From: Antedon bifida
Lineage: Eukaryota > Echinodermata > Crinoidea > Comatulida > Antedonidae
Assembly: GCA_963402885.1 (NCBI GenBank)
Contig: OY727102.1
Location: 372,001 to 436,000, forward strand
Length of the DNA stretch: 64,000 nt
Direction of reading: 5' to 3'
Within the stretch, counting starts at the first letter, position 1. Each line of letters begins with the position of its first letter. Both the position numbers and the translations under genes were made by a program. Of the stretch, positions 37,901 through 50,265 are shown in pieces. The notes beneath the pieces are model-generated. The model saw only the letters and a list, made by a program, of their open reading frames with translations. It was not told where the DNA came from and made no database searches.

Positions 37901-39263
37901 ATGGGCACATCACATAAAGTCTGTTAGTGTAGACAGGGCTTAATGATACAAAATATTACGGATTTATTTATAATATAAATAGGGAAGAACGCGCTAGCTC
38001 AAGACAAATGCAACTGTACACGACTATTCATTTTGTTGGAATGACCCTCATATACGATCAGCAGCAGCTGCTCTTTTAAAATAAAGTTAGAATAATCAAT
38101 TGAGGATATTTCCCTTCTCTCTGACCTATTAAAGCAAGCAAGTATAAACACAATACAGTAATACCTTTTATTGTCTTCGGTGGAATTTCAATAATGTTGT
38201 ATCGAATTCGATAATCGACAGAAGTACCCATGTTGTATACTGTTCCATCAGCTGCCGTGTGAGGATGCGCAGTTTGAGCAATCAAGGGAACATACTTACG
38301 AATATCGATCTAAACATGAAAAACAAATTTATTACTGAGAAAATGTTACTTAATAGGTACCTGTATGCTAAGTATGGGTCCTGTATTCTAACTGAAGTAT
38401 TGTAACTTACTGATAATGCTACAACTTACTGATTCTTCTGTATCTAACGTACGGTCATTTATTTTTTGAATTGTGTAGGATTCTGTGAGAGCAAACATAT
38501 CTTTGCCAAGAACCATTAAGTTTACGTTACAATTATCGGTTGCTGGTATTTCAAAATACGACATAAATCGATGAAATAGACTCTTGCATGGATCAGGATA
38601 AGTGACGGTACCAAAGCCAACATTAGTTAATTGTCCACAGCGTTGAGCGCTCTTATACCCCTCACTTTGAATTAGTTTATGGTCGTATGTCACAGCACCC
38701 TGCTTAATTTTGTATCGGTGTATCATGGCAAACCCGTCAAACCAGTGATCAAACTGCTGTTTACCAACTTCGAACTTGCCCGGTCCAAGTCTGAAGAAGT
38801 TGCCACATAGCCATTTTGGAATGGTACCTTAGATGAAATTTAAACACATCAGTGCATATATTGGGAAAAAAAATGTTTTTAAATTAAATATAAATACACA
38901 TAAATTAATTTATATAAAATGAATATTAATAGGCCCAATGCTAAAGTGTCTCTTTACACACGTCACCCAGCAGCCACCGCCGCCTACCGGGTTTATGATT
39001 CATTACTCAAATTAAGTGCATATGTTATAGTATAATGCATGTATTTATCCATTGCAGCAGTGATTATGAAAACACTCGGTTTGAGCAAGCCAAATTGCTT
39101 GATTTGATTTTGGTCGAAATAAAATGTTGAATTGAAAGACGAATAATCGAGTCAATGAAGTCTTACCTGTAACTCGACCTGCTACGGGATGTTGGACATC
39201 TTTTGATATTGATGTGTATGAGATATGAGGGAATGTAATCGGTGCCTTCTGTGAACTTTCCAT
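34898..39263 (-). CDS. BCO: carotenoid cleavage oxygenase (BCO/RPE65/NinaB family)
   Basis: Eight exons on the minus strand: 39263-39167, 38827-38430, 38309-38165, 37126-36669 (or to 36648, also in frame), 36239-36128, 35835-35750, 35418-35307, 35052-34898 (520 or 527 aa, usual family size). An in-frame TAG lies upstream of the ATG. Four iron-ligand His are visible: TAHPH (about 180), FHSFG (240), LHHVNAFE (311-312) and YGMHGMF (512). Other family blocks: RLGPGKFEVG, HWFDGFAMIHR, PQINYASYNGKPYRYFYGLG. It would cleave carotenoids oxidatively in the cytosol to give retinal or apocarotenoids; BCO1, BCO2 or RPE65-like activity cannot be told from this. Cys-to-membrane palmitoylation motifs were not assessed. 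Confidence 0.93.
35111..35272. mobile_element. MITE family A, most complete copy
   Basis: Inverted termini AGCTCTGTCTACACTATCAA and TTGATAGTGTAGACAGAGCT, flanked by TAA on each side (ATAA|AGCT...AGCT|TAAG), a possible 3-bp target duplication. It lies in carotenoid oxygenase intron 7, ending 34 bp from the minus-strand donor at 35306. Confidence 0.9.
36421..36541. mobile_element. MITE family A, truncated copy
   Basis: Begins AAGCTCTATCTACATTATCA after CATA, contains TGGACATGATGATGTCATAT and GGGCACATCACAC, then loses the second terminus after AAACTAGTTTGGTAG. In carotenoid oxygenase intron 4. Confidence 0.75.
37383..37560. mobile_element. MITE family C
   Basis: AAATTGACCAATGAC and GATTGGTCAAATTACTTGCG form inverted arms; outer parts TGGTTTTCACAAGAACG and CGTCCAGTGTGAACCA are weakly inverted. 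The same arrangement is better kept at 61499-61630. In carotenoid oxygenase intron 3. Confidence 0.55.
37733..37832 (+). repeat. about 47-bp x2 intronic tandem repeat
   Basis: AAATTCTAATCATTAATAGT followed by AAGTGGGCTAGTATA(A/G)CTCT occurs twice in succession. No junction involved. A 55-bp end of MITE family A follows at 37886-37940. Confidence 0.85.
37886..37940. mobile_element. MITE family A end fragment
   Basis: TTCATATATGGGCACATCAC, ATAAAGTCTG and TTAGTGTAGACAGGGCT followed by TAA: one terminus only. Confidence 0.75.
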
Positions 39264-40859
39264 CGAAATACGCAACCTGTAGGCCTATGTGAAAATATTA
39301 AATAGAGAGTGCAAGGGAAATCCATATTATATACCACCAAATGATCAAAATAAATTGCCCCAATGTCAGCAAAAATAAAAGATAAGCTTAAATATACAGT
39401 ACTGTAACAGGTGATCAACATTAAATCTGTGCATTATATTAATAAGTAACATTGATTCGGTAGTAGGCCTACTGCACGTCTCGCATCAACGCCTCCGAAA
39501 AATGAAGTCAACATTTATATCAGAATATAATATATTATATTAAATGAGAAAAAATGACGTGATTCTGCTAAAGAACCGTAATAAATCGTCAGCAGAGTGT
39601 AATACCTGATCTTGTTTGGTTCCTCAGCAGAGAATATTATTGATGAGTGACGTACGACGTGACTATGTGTACTGTCAATCCAGTATCTTCTTTAGGGACT
39701 TAATTGGATGAGTACGCATGCGCAAATAAGCAATGTTATTATCATAATTAATTATAATTACTTTTTCCTCATTATATGGTATTGCAGAAATGCCTTGTAT
39801 TGTTTGAATCAAAATCTTTTAAAGGATAATGGAGCAATTTACGAAAACCATTTTTGTTAACGACATATCGAACATAATCGATTGCTTTTGCATGCTATCA
39901 AGCGAAAAGTTCGATAGATAGATCAAACAAGTTAAAACTGCCTCAATATAAGTTTCAGGCATAGCCCATCATGAGGTGAGAATTGTAACAAAGGATAACA
40001 TATATCATTCACAAAATTATATAATAAAACAAATCAGCCAATAGATGTTAACAAACGAAAGGCATAGTTATAAAAACACGCCTTCAAAAGCATAATTGTT
40101 TACAGACAATCTCAACCAAAAAAGATGGTCTTATTTTTTGTGTACCGTTTTTTGTGGATATGAAGTCCAAAATATAAAGAGAAAATTAACTGAATAATTA
40201 TATAAATGTCCGAAACGTTAATTCGTGAGGGTTCACAAAGAGCATATGTAGTTTTTGTTCTGTTCATTTCAGTTTTTTTTTCTTCTAAAATATATTCTTT
40301 TCATTCTTGGTTTTTTTAAATATTATATATTGGAATTTATAAAAAAAGGCATTTTATTTGATTTATCGAGTAATATTATATAAACTAGATGGTTATTTCA
40401 GAGTATTATTAATAGAGGGCGGGCGACTAATATGATTATTTTTGGCACCATTTCTTTTTCTTTTCTCAGCAGCTCATACAGTACACACAGTGCATACATT
40501 AGTATTCATTCGCATTTTGCGAATAAAATATAGTCCAAATAATATTAGTGGAAATGTTTTATAATAGTACGAAACAGAAGTACACTGTATGCAAATAGTT
40601 TTCTACATATTTATATATAGGCCTATATGCCTAAAGGGATAATTGTATCGAAATAGTAATATTTAAGGTCGAAATTTGATAAAAGATGATAAACCGCGGA
40701 TTAATAAATTCATTAAAATGTGTATAGCTAGTTAGACAAGAAACGCATGGTGTTGTAGTAGACCACCGGTCATTTTAACGGCGTGTGTGAGTAGTGGTCT
40801 ATTAAATTCAGTAAAAAATTGTGAAAAAGTCGTGTATTATTAACTTATTTTAAATAAAA
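39264..40859. other. divergent promoter region
   Basis: About 1.6 kb between the divergent carotenoid oxygenase and KHDRBS-like starts. A splice-acceptor-like CCTACAG lies just above the oxygenase ATG, so a 5' UTR intron is possible. No gene and no clear repeat seen. Confidence 0.4.
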
Positions 40860-43800
40860 ATGGATGGCGTAAAGGTAGAATCAGTAGGTAAGTAAATATT
40901 ACATTTTTTAAATTATGAAAAATATGTTTTTCAATGTTATAATAATGAAGTAATGACACCCATTGTTTTGTTGTCTGTGTGCACGATGGATGTGTGGTGT
41001 GTGTTGTTAATGTGAGCTATTGTGGTGAAAGAAAGAAAGAAAGAAAGAAAGCGGGATTTTCATCACATTTTTGTTGTCTGTCTGTAGGCCTACATCGATG
41101 ACTTAAAAGAATGTTGTTTTCTTTACAATTTATTCCCTTTAAAGCTAGCTAGCTAGTGCCACAGTTTATGCTAGTAGGTTCTATTCTAGTCGCAGTAGGC
41201 CTAGATTAAGTAGAGGAGTTGGCCGAGGCTGGCTCGGTAGAGATACAGTGGGTATTGGCCGCGCCGTCATTCACTTCGGCCGCCGTAAAAAATATCCCTC
41301 TAGTCTATGTGGGATCTATAAATGTACTACCACATCATATACTGTAGTATAACCAATTGTTATAATTTGATTTCAGATGGCGATGGTGAACAACAGAGTA
41401 TCATCAGGACATCATCGTCAACAGAGTTGATTGAAGTAAATTCAACAAAACCAATACGGTTAGAAGCTAAGGTCCGCATACCTGTAAAAGAGCACCCAAA
41501 GGTATGCTAATCGGTTAACTGTATATTTCTTTTAACTCTTCTTTACATGGTATCTAGACAGAGTTTTTTTAAAAAGTCAAATTGTTGATTGATTGTTGAA
41601 TATGTTGGGAGAATGTACCAGTTGTGGCTTGGTGGTTATGATGCTTGGCTACCAATCCAAGGCTCCTGGGTTCAAGTCCCGTCACATGTCGGGATTTTTT
41701 CTAAGGACAAAATTACAACTCCACTCCCAAAGACTTGTAATAAGACTTTGTTTATGTAGAGCATCTTGTGTATATGTTTGTCTTGTGAACCTCTGAGGGT
41801 CCCTAATGATCAGCAATTGCTGGTTGGATCACCCTCATGAAATATGGTACAAACAAAAAAAAACAATGTAAAGCTCTGTCTACAATATCAAACTTTTATG
41901 TGACAAAAAATGTGCCCATATTTGAGCACATCACACTTTTTTGTCAAATTAGTTTGATAGTGTGGACAAGGCTTTAGGTGCAACTTTATTGTATGTAATT
42001 TTATGAACATTTTACAAGTTTACAATTTACTTTTAGTTCAACTTTATTGGTAAATTACTTGGACCAAGAGGTAATTCATTGAAGAGAATGCAAGAAGAGA
42101 CAAAAACAAGGATTTCCATATTAGGGAAAGGGTCAATGAGAGATAAACAGAAGGTAAGAAGGCCTCTTGTAAACTTAATCTTGTGTGATAAAATGGTGGC
42201 GTTTTTATTTTTCACTTTCTGTTTTGTGATTTAATATTGTAGAATAATGATGTTCACAATTGACTTTGCTGTGTTTAATAATTGCCAATGTATACCAGAA
42301 TGTTGCATAAAAGAAGACAGCAGCAATTCTCAGCCTTTTTTGCTGTCATGCCATACTTGTAGCCATATTTCCTTTTGACACATTGATTACCAACATGTAC
42401 ACGGAAATTATTTTAGTGAAGCTGTAGCTTGGTAGTTAATGTGCTTGCCTTCCAATCCCAAGGTCTAGGGTTCAATCCTGGCCTAGTGCCAGGGTTGTAA
42501 CTCTCTTTTAACTCCACTCCCTAAGCCTCAAGTACGATAAATTGTTGAGTTAATCGCTGTTGGATGCTGGATGAAATTGATAAAAATAAAAATAATTTTT
42601 GTTTTGTTTTGTTTTTTTTTAAATAGGAAGAAGCATTACGTAATGAAGGAAACCCAAAATTTTCACATTTAAATGATGAATTACATATTCACATAGAGGC
42701 ATACGCACAGGTTGTTGAGGCTTATCAGAGGCTGGCTACCGCTCTTGCTGAAGTCCAGTACCACCTTGTTCCTGTAAGTTTTAGCATTTTTATTCTATCA
42801 TACAATTGTATGATAATAATATCAAACATTATAAGCGTCTTTACCATGAACATGAAAAGACTAACTTTTGAAATAGGTGAGTTTTCAGGACAAATTTGAT
42901 TGCATGATTATCAAACCAAATTGTTGGAACACATTTTTTGATACTTTGTATTTTGTCAGGATAACAATGATGAAATCCGAATAAACCAGATCCAAGAAAT
43001 GGCGATGTTAAAGGGTTCATTTGCAGAACCAATCGTAGGAAGAGGAGGCAGGCGAGGTGGGCCACCGCTTCGAGGTGCTCCACCACCAAGGGGGGGAAGA
43101 GGTATCCCAAGAGGAGGACCATCATTAAGAGGAGGACCAGGTAGAGGAGGACCACCTAGGGCAGGATTGAGAGGTGCAGCACCACCTGGTAGGGGACCAT
43201 TGAGGGGAGGGCCATCAAGAGGAGGAGCTCCACGGGGTGGGTATGGCGGCCATGTTGGCTATCAGGGATCTAATGACTATGTGAGTACCCATTTGACAAT
43301 TTGCTATTTAAATTGGTTTACAACTTTCTTAATTTAATTTATCAACTTTTATTACAATAATTTTGGATTAATATTTGTTCTTGTTTTATTTTCAATGGAC
43401 ATAATTTAGTATGAATATGGCCAGCAGTATGACCAGTCATATGATGACGGATATAACACACAAGGGTGAGTAAACTAAGTGTACTTCCCCCCTCCACTAC
43501 CACTGATTAATATAAGCGTACTTCCCCCTCCACTACCACTGCTTTCATGGGTCCCAAAAATAAAATAATTATAAAAAAAACCTGAAGATAAAAATATAAT
43601 TTTGATCTTATAATAATGCTTAAATAACTTAATACAGTATTTGTAAATCGCGGGATAAGATCTATTAGACATAAATATTTTAAATGGTATGCATCTGTGT
43701 AATGTATAAATTAGCTATATTTAAAGAATATTAATAATAATAATAATAATAATGTATCTGCAAAGTTTTTACACTAATTACAAACAATGATGTCATCAGT

Positions 43801-44652
43801 TACATCACATTTCATACAATTTTACACAAAAATAGAATTCATTGGTGCATCTAAATGGTTAAGTCATCACTGATCAACACCGAAAGTATCATAAACTTGC
43901 AGTTTTCTGGTACAATAACACTGAAAAGTCTATTTTATACATGCTACAATAACACTGGACTATATAAAATATACTAGTCAATAAATAAAAATACATAATT
44001 AAAATAAGTAAAAATTGTAATTTTTTTACAAAAGATTAAAATAAATCTATAAATTTAATATCCTAAACTAATACTTAAAATAAATGTTAATTAATGTTGT
44101 TGTCTTCCTTGTAGCAATGATGGTTACGGTTACGAGGACTACACGGGCAGTGCTATACAAAGCAGTGGTGATGGCTATGGTAAACACACCTACCCTTAAT
44201 AATAATAAAACAACTAAACATGATTTAAAAGAAACAAGCTAGTTTTAGTATTAAACTAAACAAGCTAGTTTTAGTATTAAACTAAACATCATTTAAAAGA
44301 AACAAGCTAGTTTTATTATTTAATATTAAATTAATACATTGAAATAACATTTCACAAATAAACTAAACAAGTAAATGTGTATATTATTAATCATACCATA
44401 CATAAAAACCCAATAGATGACATGTTTTAATGATTGACTAGCCTCAGCAATATGGAACATACTATGGTGTAAAACAAAATGTTTTTTTAATTTTATTAAT
44501 GAAATGTTTTTATTATAATTTGGCCATGACATTTATGTGTTGTTTGTTTTTATCTTGTAGGTGGCGATGACACTTGGAGCCAATCCATGTTGCATACAAA
44601 GGCTCCAACCACCCAAAAGACGAACGCCAGGGCTCACCCGTACACTAGGTAG
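40860..44652 (+). CDS. KHDRBS: Sam68/KHDRBS-like STAR-type KH RNA-binding protein
   Basis: Eight exons: 40860-40887, 41377-41501, 42037-42153, 42627-42773, 42960-43280, 43410-43465, 44115-44179, 44561-44652 (951 nt, 316 aa). The KH domain spans about 40-140: [24 protein letters not shown] loop at 60-63, [16 protein letters not shown]. The long exon 5 codes an RG/RGG and Pro-rich stretch ([17 protein letters not shown]), followed by a Tyr-rich [19 protein letters not shown] tail and a C-terminus ending ARAHPYTR, the Sam68 pattern. The family regulates splicing and nuclear RNA. The N-terminus is short (about 40 aa) and shows no QUA1 dimerisation segment, which family members usually have. The ending CACTAG|GTAGG could also be a donor to a further exon. 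Confidence 0.9.
41616..41845 (+). mobile_element. tRNA-derived SINE in KHDRBS intron 2
   Basis: Head GTTGTGGCTTGGTGGTTATG (A-box-like) and TGGGTTCAAGTCCCGTC (B-box-like), body ACTCCACTCCCAAAGACTTG, tail GATCACCCTCATGAAATATG. Related copies at 42410-42590, 54432-54560 and a 3' fragment at 57875-57955. MITE family A follows at 41871-41974. Confidence 0.75.
41871..41974. mobile_element. MITE family A copy
   Basis: AAGCTCTGTCTACAATATCA at the left, TTTGATAGTGTGGACAAGGC at the right, internally shortened. Confidence 0.8.
42410..42590 (+). mobile_element. tRNA-derived SINE in KHDRBS intron 3
   Basis: GCTGTAGCTTGGTAGTTAAT, CTTCCAATCCCAAGGTCTAG, GGGTTCAATCCTGGC, then TTTAACTCCACTCCCTAAGC: same family as 41616-41845. 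Confidence 0.75.
43466..43550 (+). repeat. about 37-bp x2 intronic repeat near exon 6 donor
   Basis: GTGTACTTCCCCCCTCCACT and CGTACTTCCCCCTCCACTAC, each followed by ACCACTG, begin about 16 bp after the donor. The repeat does not include the junction. Confidence 0.75.
44218..44318 (+). repeat. intronic repeat in KHDRBS intron 7
   Basis: AAACAAGCTAGTTTTA(G/T)TATT appears three times with ACTAAACAT(C/G)ATTTAAAAG spacers. No junction involved. Confidence 0.8.
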
Positions 44653-47317
44653 GCTGCTTGCATCCGACTTGGCTCAGGGTTGTTAAAACCCACATAAACA
44701 TGCATTTCTCTCGCATGACTACTGTTTATTATTTGAATTTTCATACATTGTCCATTGTTCAGTACATCTGTCCCTTAAATTTTTTTGTTATCAAATTTTA
44801 AAAAATCTTAAAATATGTTTAAAAAAAATAAATAAAAGCCTAAAGTTTCAGATAATGTTCGTATCAAATGGGGTTTGGATTGATTGGAGCAACTAAATAA
44901 AATAATTGTTAAAAAATATTAAAAACGAGTAAAAAAAACATTAATAGATTGGTATTGTCTTGTGATAGATAAGCACATTAATTAGTTAAGTTAAAAATGT
45001 CAGATGTTAACTTAAATAGATCATTAATTAGATAAGTCATTAATTATGTAAGTTTAATTAATCATTAATGTAAGGCTCTATAATCATTAATTATGTAAAA
45101 TGTTAAATGTAATTGTAAGTTTGTGTTAGTGAAAGTGATCTTGTAATAAAGTAGGTAAATAGACATAAACATGTTAAATGTAATTGTTGCTCATAATATT
45201 GTTGACTATAATAATAATATACAGATAATATATAATCTGCGTATCCCTATAAAATATAAACGTCCTTTAATTAATAATATGTGGTACTTTATTAATCAGA
45301 ATGAAATCAAGAAATATGTGCTTCAATAACAACTTAAAAGATTATGAATATAAAACCATTCCCCTGAACAGCTTAAATGTTATTATAGAAATGATTATTA
45401 TTTAATTGAATGTTGGGAAATGTAACATTTAAAATCATGTATACTTATTAAGAATATTTTTATCTAAAAAATAATAATACCAACATAAGCCTTGAAAGGT
45501 GTAATACAATCATCTTTTTTTTTAAATTAGAAAATAATTTTTTGTTAACTGAGTGAAATAATTTGAAAATACAAAAGTCGGAGAAACAAATGTCAAAGAA
45601 ACTAGAATTTAACATCATTCTAGATAATAAAAGCGCAGTTTTACAGACAATTGAAGTTTACTAGAAATACAACATTAGTGATATATATACTTATTGTCTA
45701 CTTTTAAATTGCCTGATTACTTGAAACATGTTTGCATGAAAATGTATTGCATTGAAGGTGTATATATACGCTAATTAGTAATCCTCAATAGGTGAGTAAG
45801 AATCAGGATAAATAGAGTAAAACACCTTTATGCTAATGAGGAAAAGGTCAAATACAGGTGCCACTATCTAATATGCTCTTGACTTGTCATTATGCTAATT
45901 AGTAAGTTGACATTACTAGTGTCAGCAATTTGTATTTTGAAGGCAGTATGTTCAGGTTTTAACTTTTGATGGATTGTAATAAAGGTTTTACGCCAAATTT
46001 ATGCATTTAATTCTTTCCTACAAAGTTTAAAACATTCTCAATGGACCAGGTTCGATGGAATTAAGAGAAATCACATTGGTTGTTTCACCTGGTGCGAATC
46101 ACCTGATAAATTTAAATTTAATTTATTATTTTAGCTGAAACGTAATTACTTTATATTCTCTTGGATTTCTTCTAAATAATTTAATAATAATATCCTGGAT
46201 TTATATAGCGCCTAATGTTGTGAAACCTCTAAGCGCTGTACATAAACTAATACGATAAAAGGGATTCCAACCATGCCAAAAAAAAACAAAACAACAAACA
46301 AAACTTCGTCGCTAACCAGGGATCGGTCTAATTGTACCCCGGTCAGCATCAGTTGTGTTTCGGTCATCCCAGCGCCTAACTAGAACTAAAACAATACCAG
46401 TTGTTCATATAGCAGTGTTTCTAATATAAATATTTAAAATATAAAAATAATACTGAATACTGAGGAAGGGCTAGTATTACCCAAAAGGTCTGCAATTTCT
46501 TTCTGGCTGTTTTACTTTATAGTTTTAATTTAGCCTATTTACCAACATTTTTTCCAGCAATTTTCCTTTGTTTTTTTTTAAATATTAAAATATTAAATTA
46601 GTGTAATTGTAGGAAGGCATCTCTTCATCTTCCAAAATAAAATGTGCTAACAATTTGCTAACATTATTAAAAGAAATGATGATAAACAATTACTAACAAA
46701 TCATAATGATATTTTTAAAAAAAGTAACCCATTGTAGTTTTGAGAACAGAAGACTGGATTCCATTACATTCTAAGCATACAGTATTTCATTTAAATACAA
46801 TCATTTTTTATATGTAACATTTCCTGCCGATGGGTAATAGCTGTGATGTGTAACCATGTAACTCAATTATTGTTGAAATTACAGAAATACAACTGATTTA
46901 TGATTCAAGTGACTGCTGCTGAATAACATAATTGCTTCTCTATAGGATAAAAACTAAATCATACTCAAATTAAAAAACTAAATTTTTAAGAAAAAGTACA
47001 GAGTATTTAAAAAGGAATGTTCAATCTCATAATGCATAATAATGAATCTAATTTTTGATGCAGTTAAAAGGTTTGTTTAAAACTAAAATAATTTCACACT
47101 TCACCTGATTAAAATAATATAATAAATAACATTGTAAATGTTACATGAACTGTATCGTAAGCTAAACAAGACTGAATTGGTAACGATGCACTTTCTGACT
47201 ATAAAAAAATACATTGCAGTTTTGATGATGCTCTTTTTACATTATTTACTGAAGAGCTTTTAAATCTTTTTTTTCATAAAGACGGTTAATGTTCCAGTTA
47301 TAACCAATGTTTATGGA

Positions 47318-47525
47318 TACACTATCAAACTTTATGTGACAAAAAATGTGATGTGCCCATGGGCATGATGATGTAGCACTACCATATTTGTGCATATCAC
47401 TACCATATTTGTGCATATCACTACCATATTTGTGCATATCACTACTATATTTGTGCATATCACTTCCATATTTGTGCATATCACTACCATATATGGGCAC
47501 ATCACTTCCATATTTGTGTAGTTTC
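47318..47525. mobile_element. MITE family A copy with internal 21-bp expansion
   Basis: Begins ATACACTATCAAACTTTATG and includes AATGTGATGTGCCCATGGGC; then TTTGTGCATATCACTACCAT repeats about six times before TATATGGGCACATCACTTCC. The internal unit is an expanded version of the family's ATATGGTAGTGATATG. Confidence 0.8.
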
Positions 47526-48464
47526 CTCCTTGAACCACAACCAAGATTGATATTCAGAAGCTAAATAATATTTTTAGTAAATAAAAATAACTTATAATAA
47601 ATGCCTGGTAATGGTACTCTGAGAAGACAAATGATGAACATGCAGTTATTTAATGTTTCGCAATTATCAGTTGAGAACGCTAATAATATTCTTTTAATAT
47701 TTGCTGCTTGTGCTTGTAATATCACATTTTAATACCCCTGCACTGAAAATTAAATTAAAGTTGGATTGTATAAGATCGGTGTGCTACAATATAATTTACT
47801 CTATTTTGGAAATTTAGACCCTTATTTCTTATTCCAGCCGTACCTCAAAACATGATTCTGAACCGACATAGGTTTATAAACATCTGTAAATATAACATTC
47901 CACTTTTTACAGAAACATGTAAAATAAAAGTACAGAGCCGTAGCATTTCAACCTTTTTTTTTAAAAAAAAAGCAGAGATATTATGCTACCCCAAATTTTA
48001 TTTATTTTTTTCTTACAACATTAATAATATCAACATTATCAAGTAATGATTTCCTATAGTAAAAGACATTAATAAATGATTGATAGTATCATTTCATATT
48101 AATAATTAATGGTAATTGATAAATAATTTAATAATTTGTGGTTAATAATTGTATGCATTAATATTGATACTGTAATTCACTGCTGTACCAAAAAACAGCA
48201 AGATTTATAGAAAACACCTTTGGATGATCAAGTTCTACATGTTTAAATAAACTATTTATTTTTATTATATTTCTCCATTAAACACACATATTCTTGGTTT
48301 AAAATAACACTTAACTAAAGGTCAGAGTTCGGCCATAGAGTGAGGCAATAGCAGATAATAATCTTATATGCATTCATTTTGATTACATTTTCAGTGAAGG
48401 ATTTTGGAAATGATGTCCTAAATAGCAGGTAATAACAACTTCTTATATCTATAATGTTGTCATG

Positions 48465-48552
48465 ATGGTGTAGACGTGTTAATGATATTAAAGGCCAGGT
48501 GTGGTCATGGTGGTGTAGACATGTTAATGATATTAAAGGCCAGGTGAAGGCA
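48465..48552 (+). repeat. about 43-bp x2 tandem repeat
   Basis: GTGGTGTAGAC(A/G)TGTTAATG plus ATATTAAAGGCCAGGTG occurs twice. Intergenic. Confidence 0.85.
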
Positions 48553-49677
48553 AAACATTTCTATTGATCATATATTCCAATATTTATCAATCTATAGTTT
48601 CCCCTATGTTTCATAATTTTTGGGTTTTATTTTTGTTACACGATCAGTGGGGGATAGTTCAAATTACACAGTAAAATCTCTCTTTTGTACACAAATCCTG
48701 TAAATAGAGAGGCATTTTAAAAAACCTATGAAAACTAAACGGCGTGGTAAAAAATCATCAAAATGAATAAAAAAAAAACATACAGTAGGCCTAATACTGT
48801 ACAAACATGAATATTAGAATTTTAGAAACTGCAGATCGATATTAAAGGTGACCAGAACAAATAATGATTTTCCTTATAAAAGAGACCAAATAAATGGTTA
48901 AATCAAAATCCTATTGTCTTTTTGAAAATGGGCTCTCAATTGATGTTCTTTTACCGTTTTTTCAGGTTAATATAAATGTATTTTATTGTTCATTCTAGGT
49001 GATGTTGGTCTTTTGTGTGGAGTGTGGTGCTATGGCTAAGGAAATGATTCAACTCTGCAAAAATAATTTTTATATAATGTAAATAGTAAAGACAATTGAA
49101 ACTGTGATACAAAATGTGGTAAAGGATAACCTGTGTTTATATTACATTAAAGTAGAAAGAGTTATGGTTATAACCAAAATATTAATTTACTAATACAGTA
49201 TTTACAAAGCAAACTGATTTAATAATGAAATATAGGAGAAGAATGTTGCCTTTCTGTGTAAGGTAAACCGCAACGTTTTCCACTAGTTAATTGATCGTTT
49301 TATTTTAAAAGCAGGCGAGTTGTTATGCATTTTTCTGTTGAAAAAAAACTTTCATATTCTTTCATGATTTGCAGATTTCTTGTTAGTTTAATATCCTCCT
49401 CATTACGTTTGTGTTTTATTTTGTTATTTTTCTGTAAAGTGGAATTAGTATAAATGTAGATGACTGATCTTTCCAGTATTTTGTGTTTTTTCCAAATGTT
49501 ACACCAACCTTGAAATGTGTTCTGTTTCCTTTTGTATGTATGTCCAGTCTGTGAATGTTCTTTTGTAAAAAAAAAGAAAAATAAAAAAAAACATTGTGTA
49601 CAAAATGATTTTGTGTTTATTGGATTTCATTTTGTTATTCACCCAGCAGAAGAAAAATGCAATTGTATGTAACTGTA

Positions 49678-49793
49678 GGCTCTGTCTACAATATCAAACT
49701 TTATGTGACAAAAAATGTGATGTGCCCATATATGGACATGATTATCATATCGATATCATATTTGTGCACATCACACCTTTTTTGATAGAGCTT
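49678..49793. mobile_element. MITE family A copy
   Basis: GGCTCTGTCTACAATATCAA ... GGACATGATTATCATATCG ... TTTTTTGATAGAGCTTTA. The right terminus is shortened. Confidence 0.8.
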
Positions 49794-49984
49794 TACAGCA
49801 GATTTGTTCAAAAGATAATCTTATTGTTGAATAGTTTGACCCGGAATAAAATTATAGTAAATCGGTTTTGGCATCACTGGAATTTGTTGCTGATCAACAT
49901 ATCCATGGATTAAAGAATAATCCATGACATATATCCAAAATCCGTCTTGGTCAATTTTGAGAATGAATGGTTTGAATTATTTTT

Positions 49985-50265
49985 AAAGATGTATTGTCCC
50001 CCAAAAACATGAAAAATGAAGATTAATTAAATAAGACTTTGAATATGTTATTTTGAAAAAAAAACAAAAAAAATTGTTTTCACTTGTAAAATGTCAAAAT
50101 AAATGGTTAAATTCAACCAAAAATCCATTGGCTGGCAGCCAATTTGACCATTTTTTCAGGTAAATACATTTTTTTTCGATCCAATTTTTGGTCAAAGTGG
50201 ATAACTATTATTTTACATTAAAATAGAACATTCAACAACAAAATTTGCAGAAAGTAAAGATGTAG
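49985..50265. mobile_element. MITE family B, full-length copy
   Basis: AAAGATGTATTGTCCCCCAA at the left; the right end fades at AGTAAAGATGT. Interior: GGTTAAATTCAACCAAAAAT, CCATTGGCTGGCAGCCAATT (itself a hairpin), TTTTTTCAGGTAAATACATT, CGATCCAATTTTTGGTCAAA. Confidence 0.8.
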
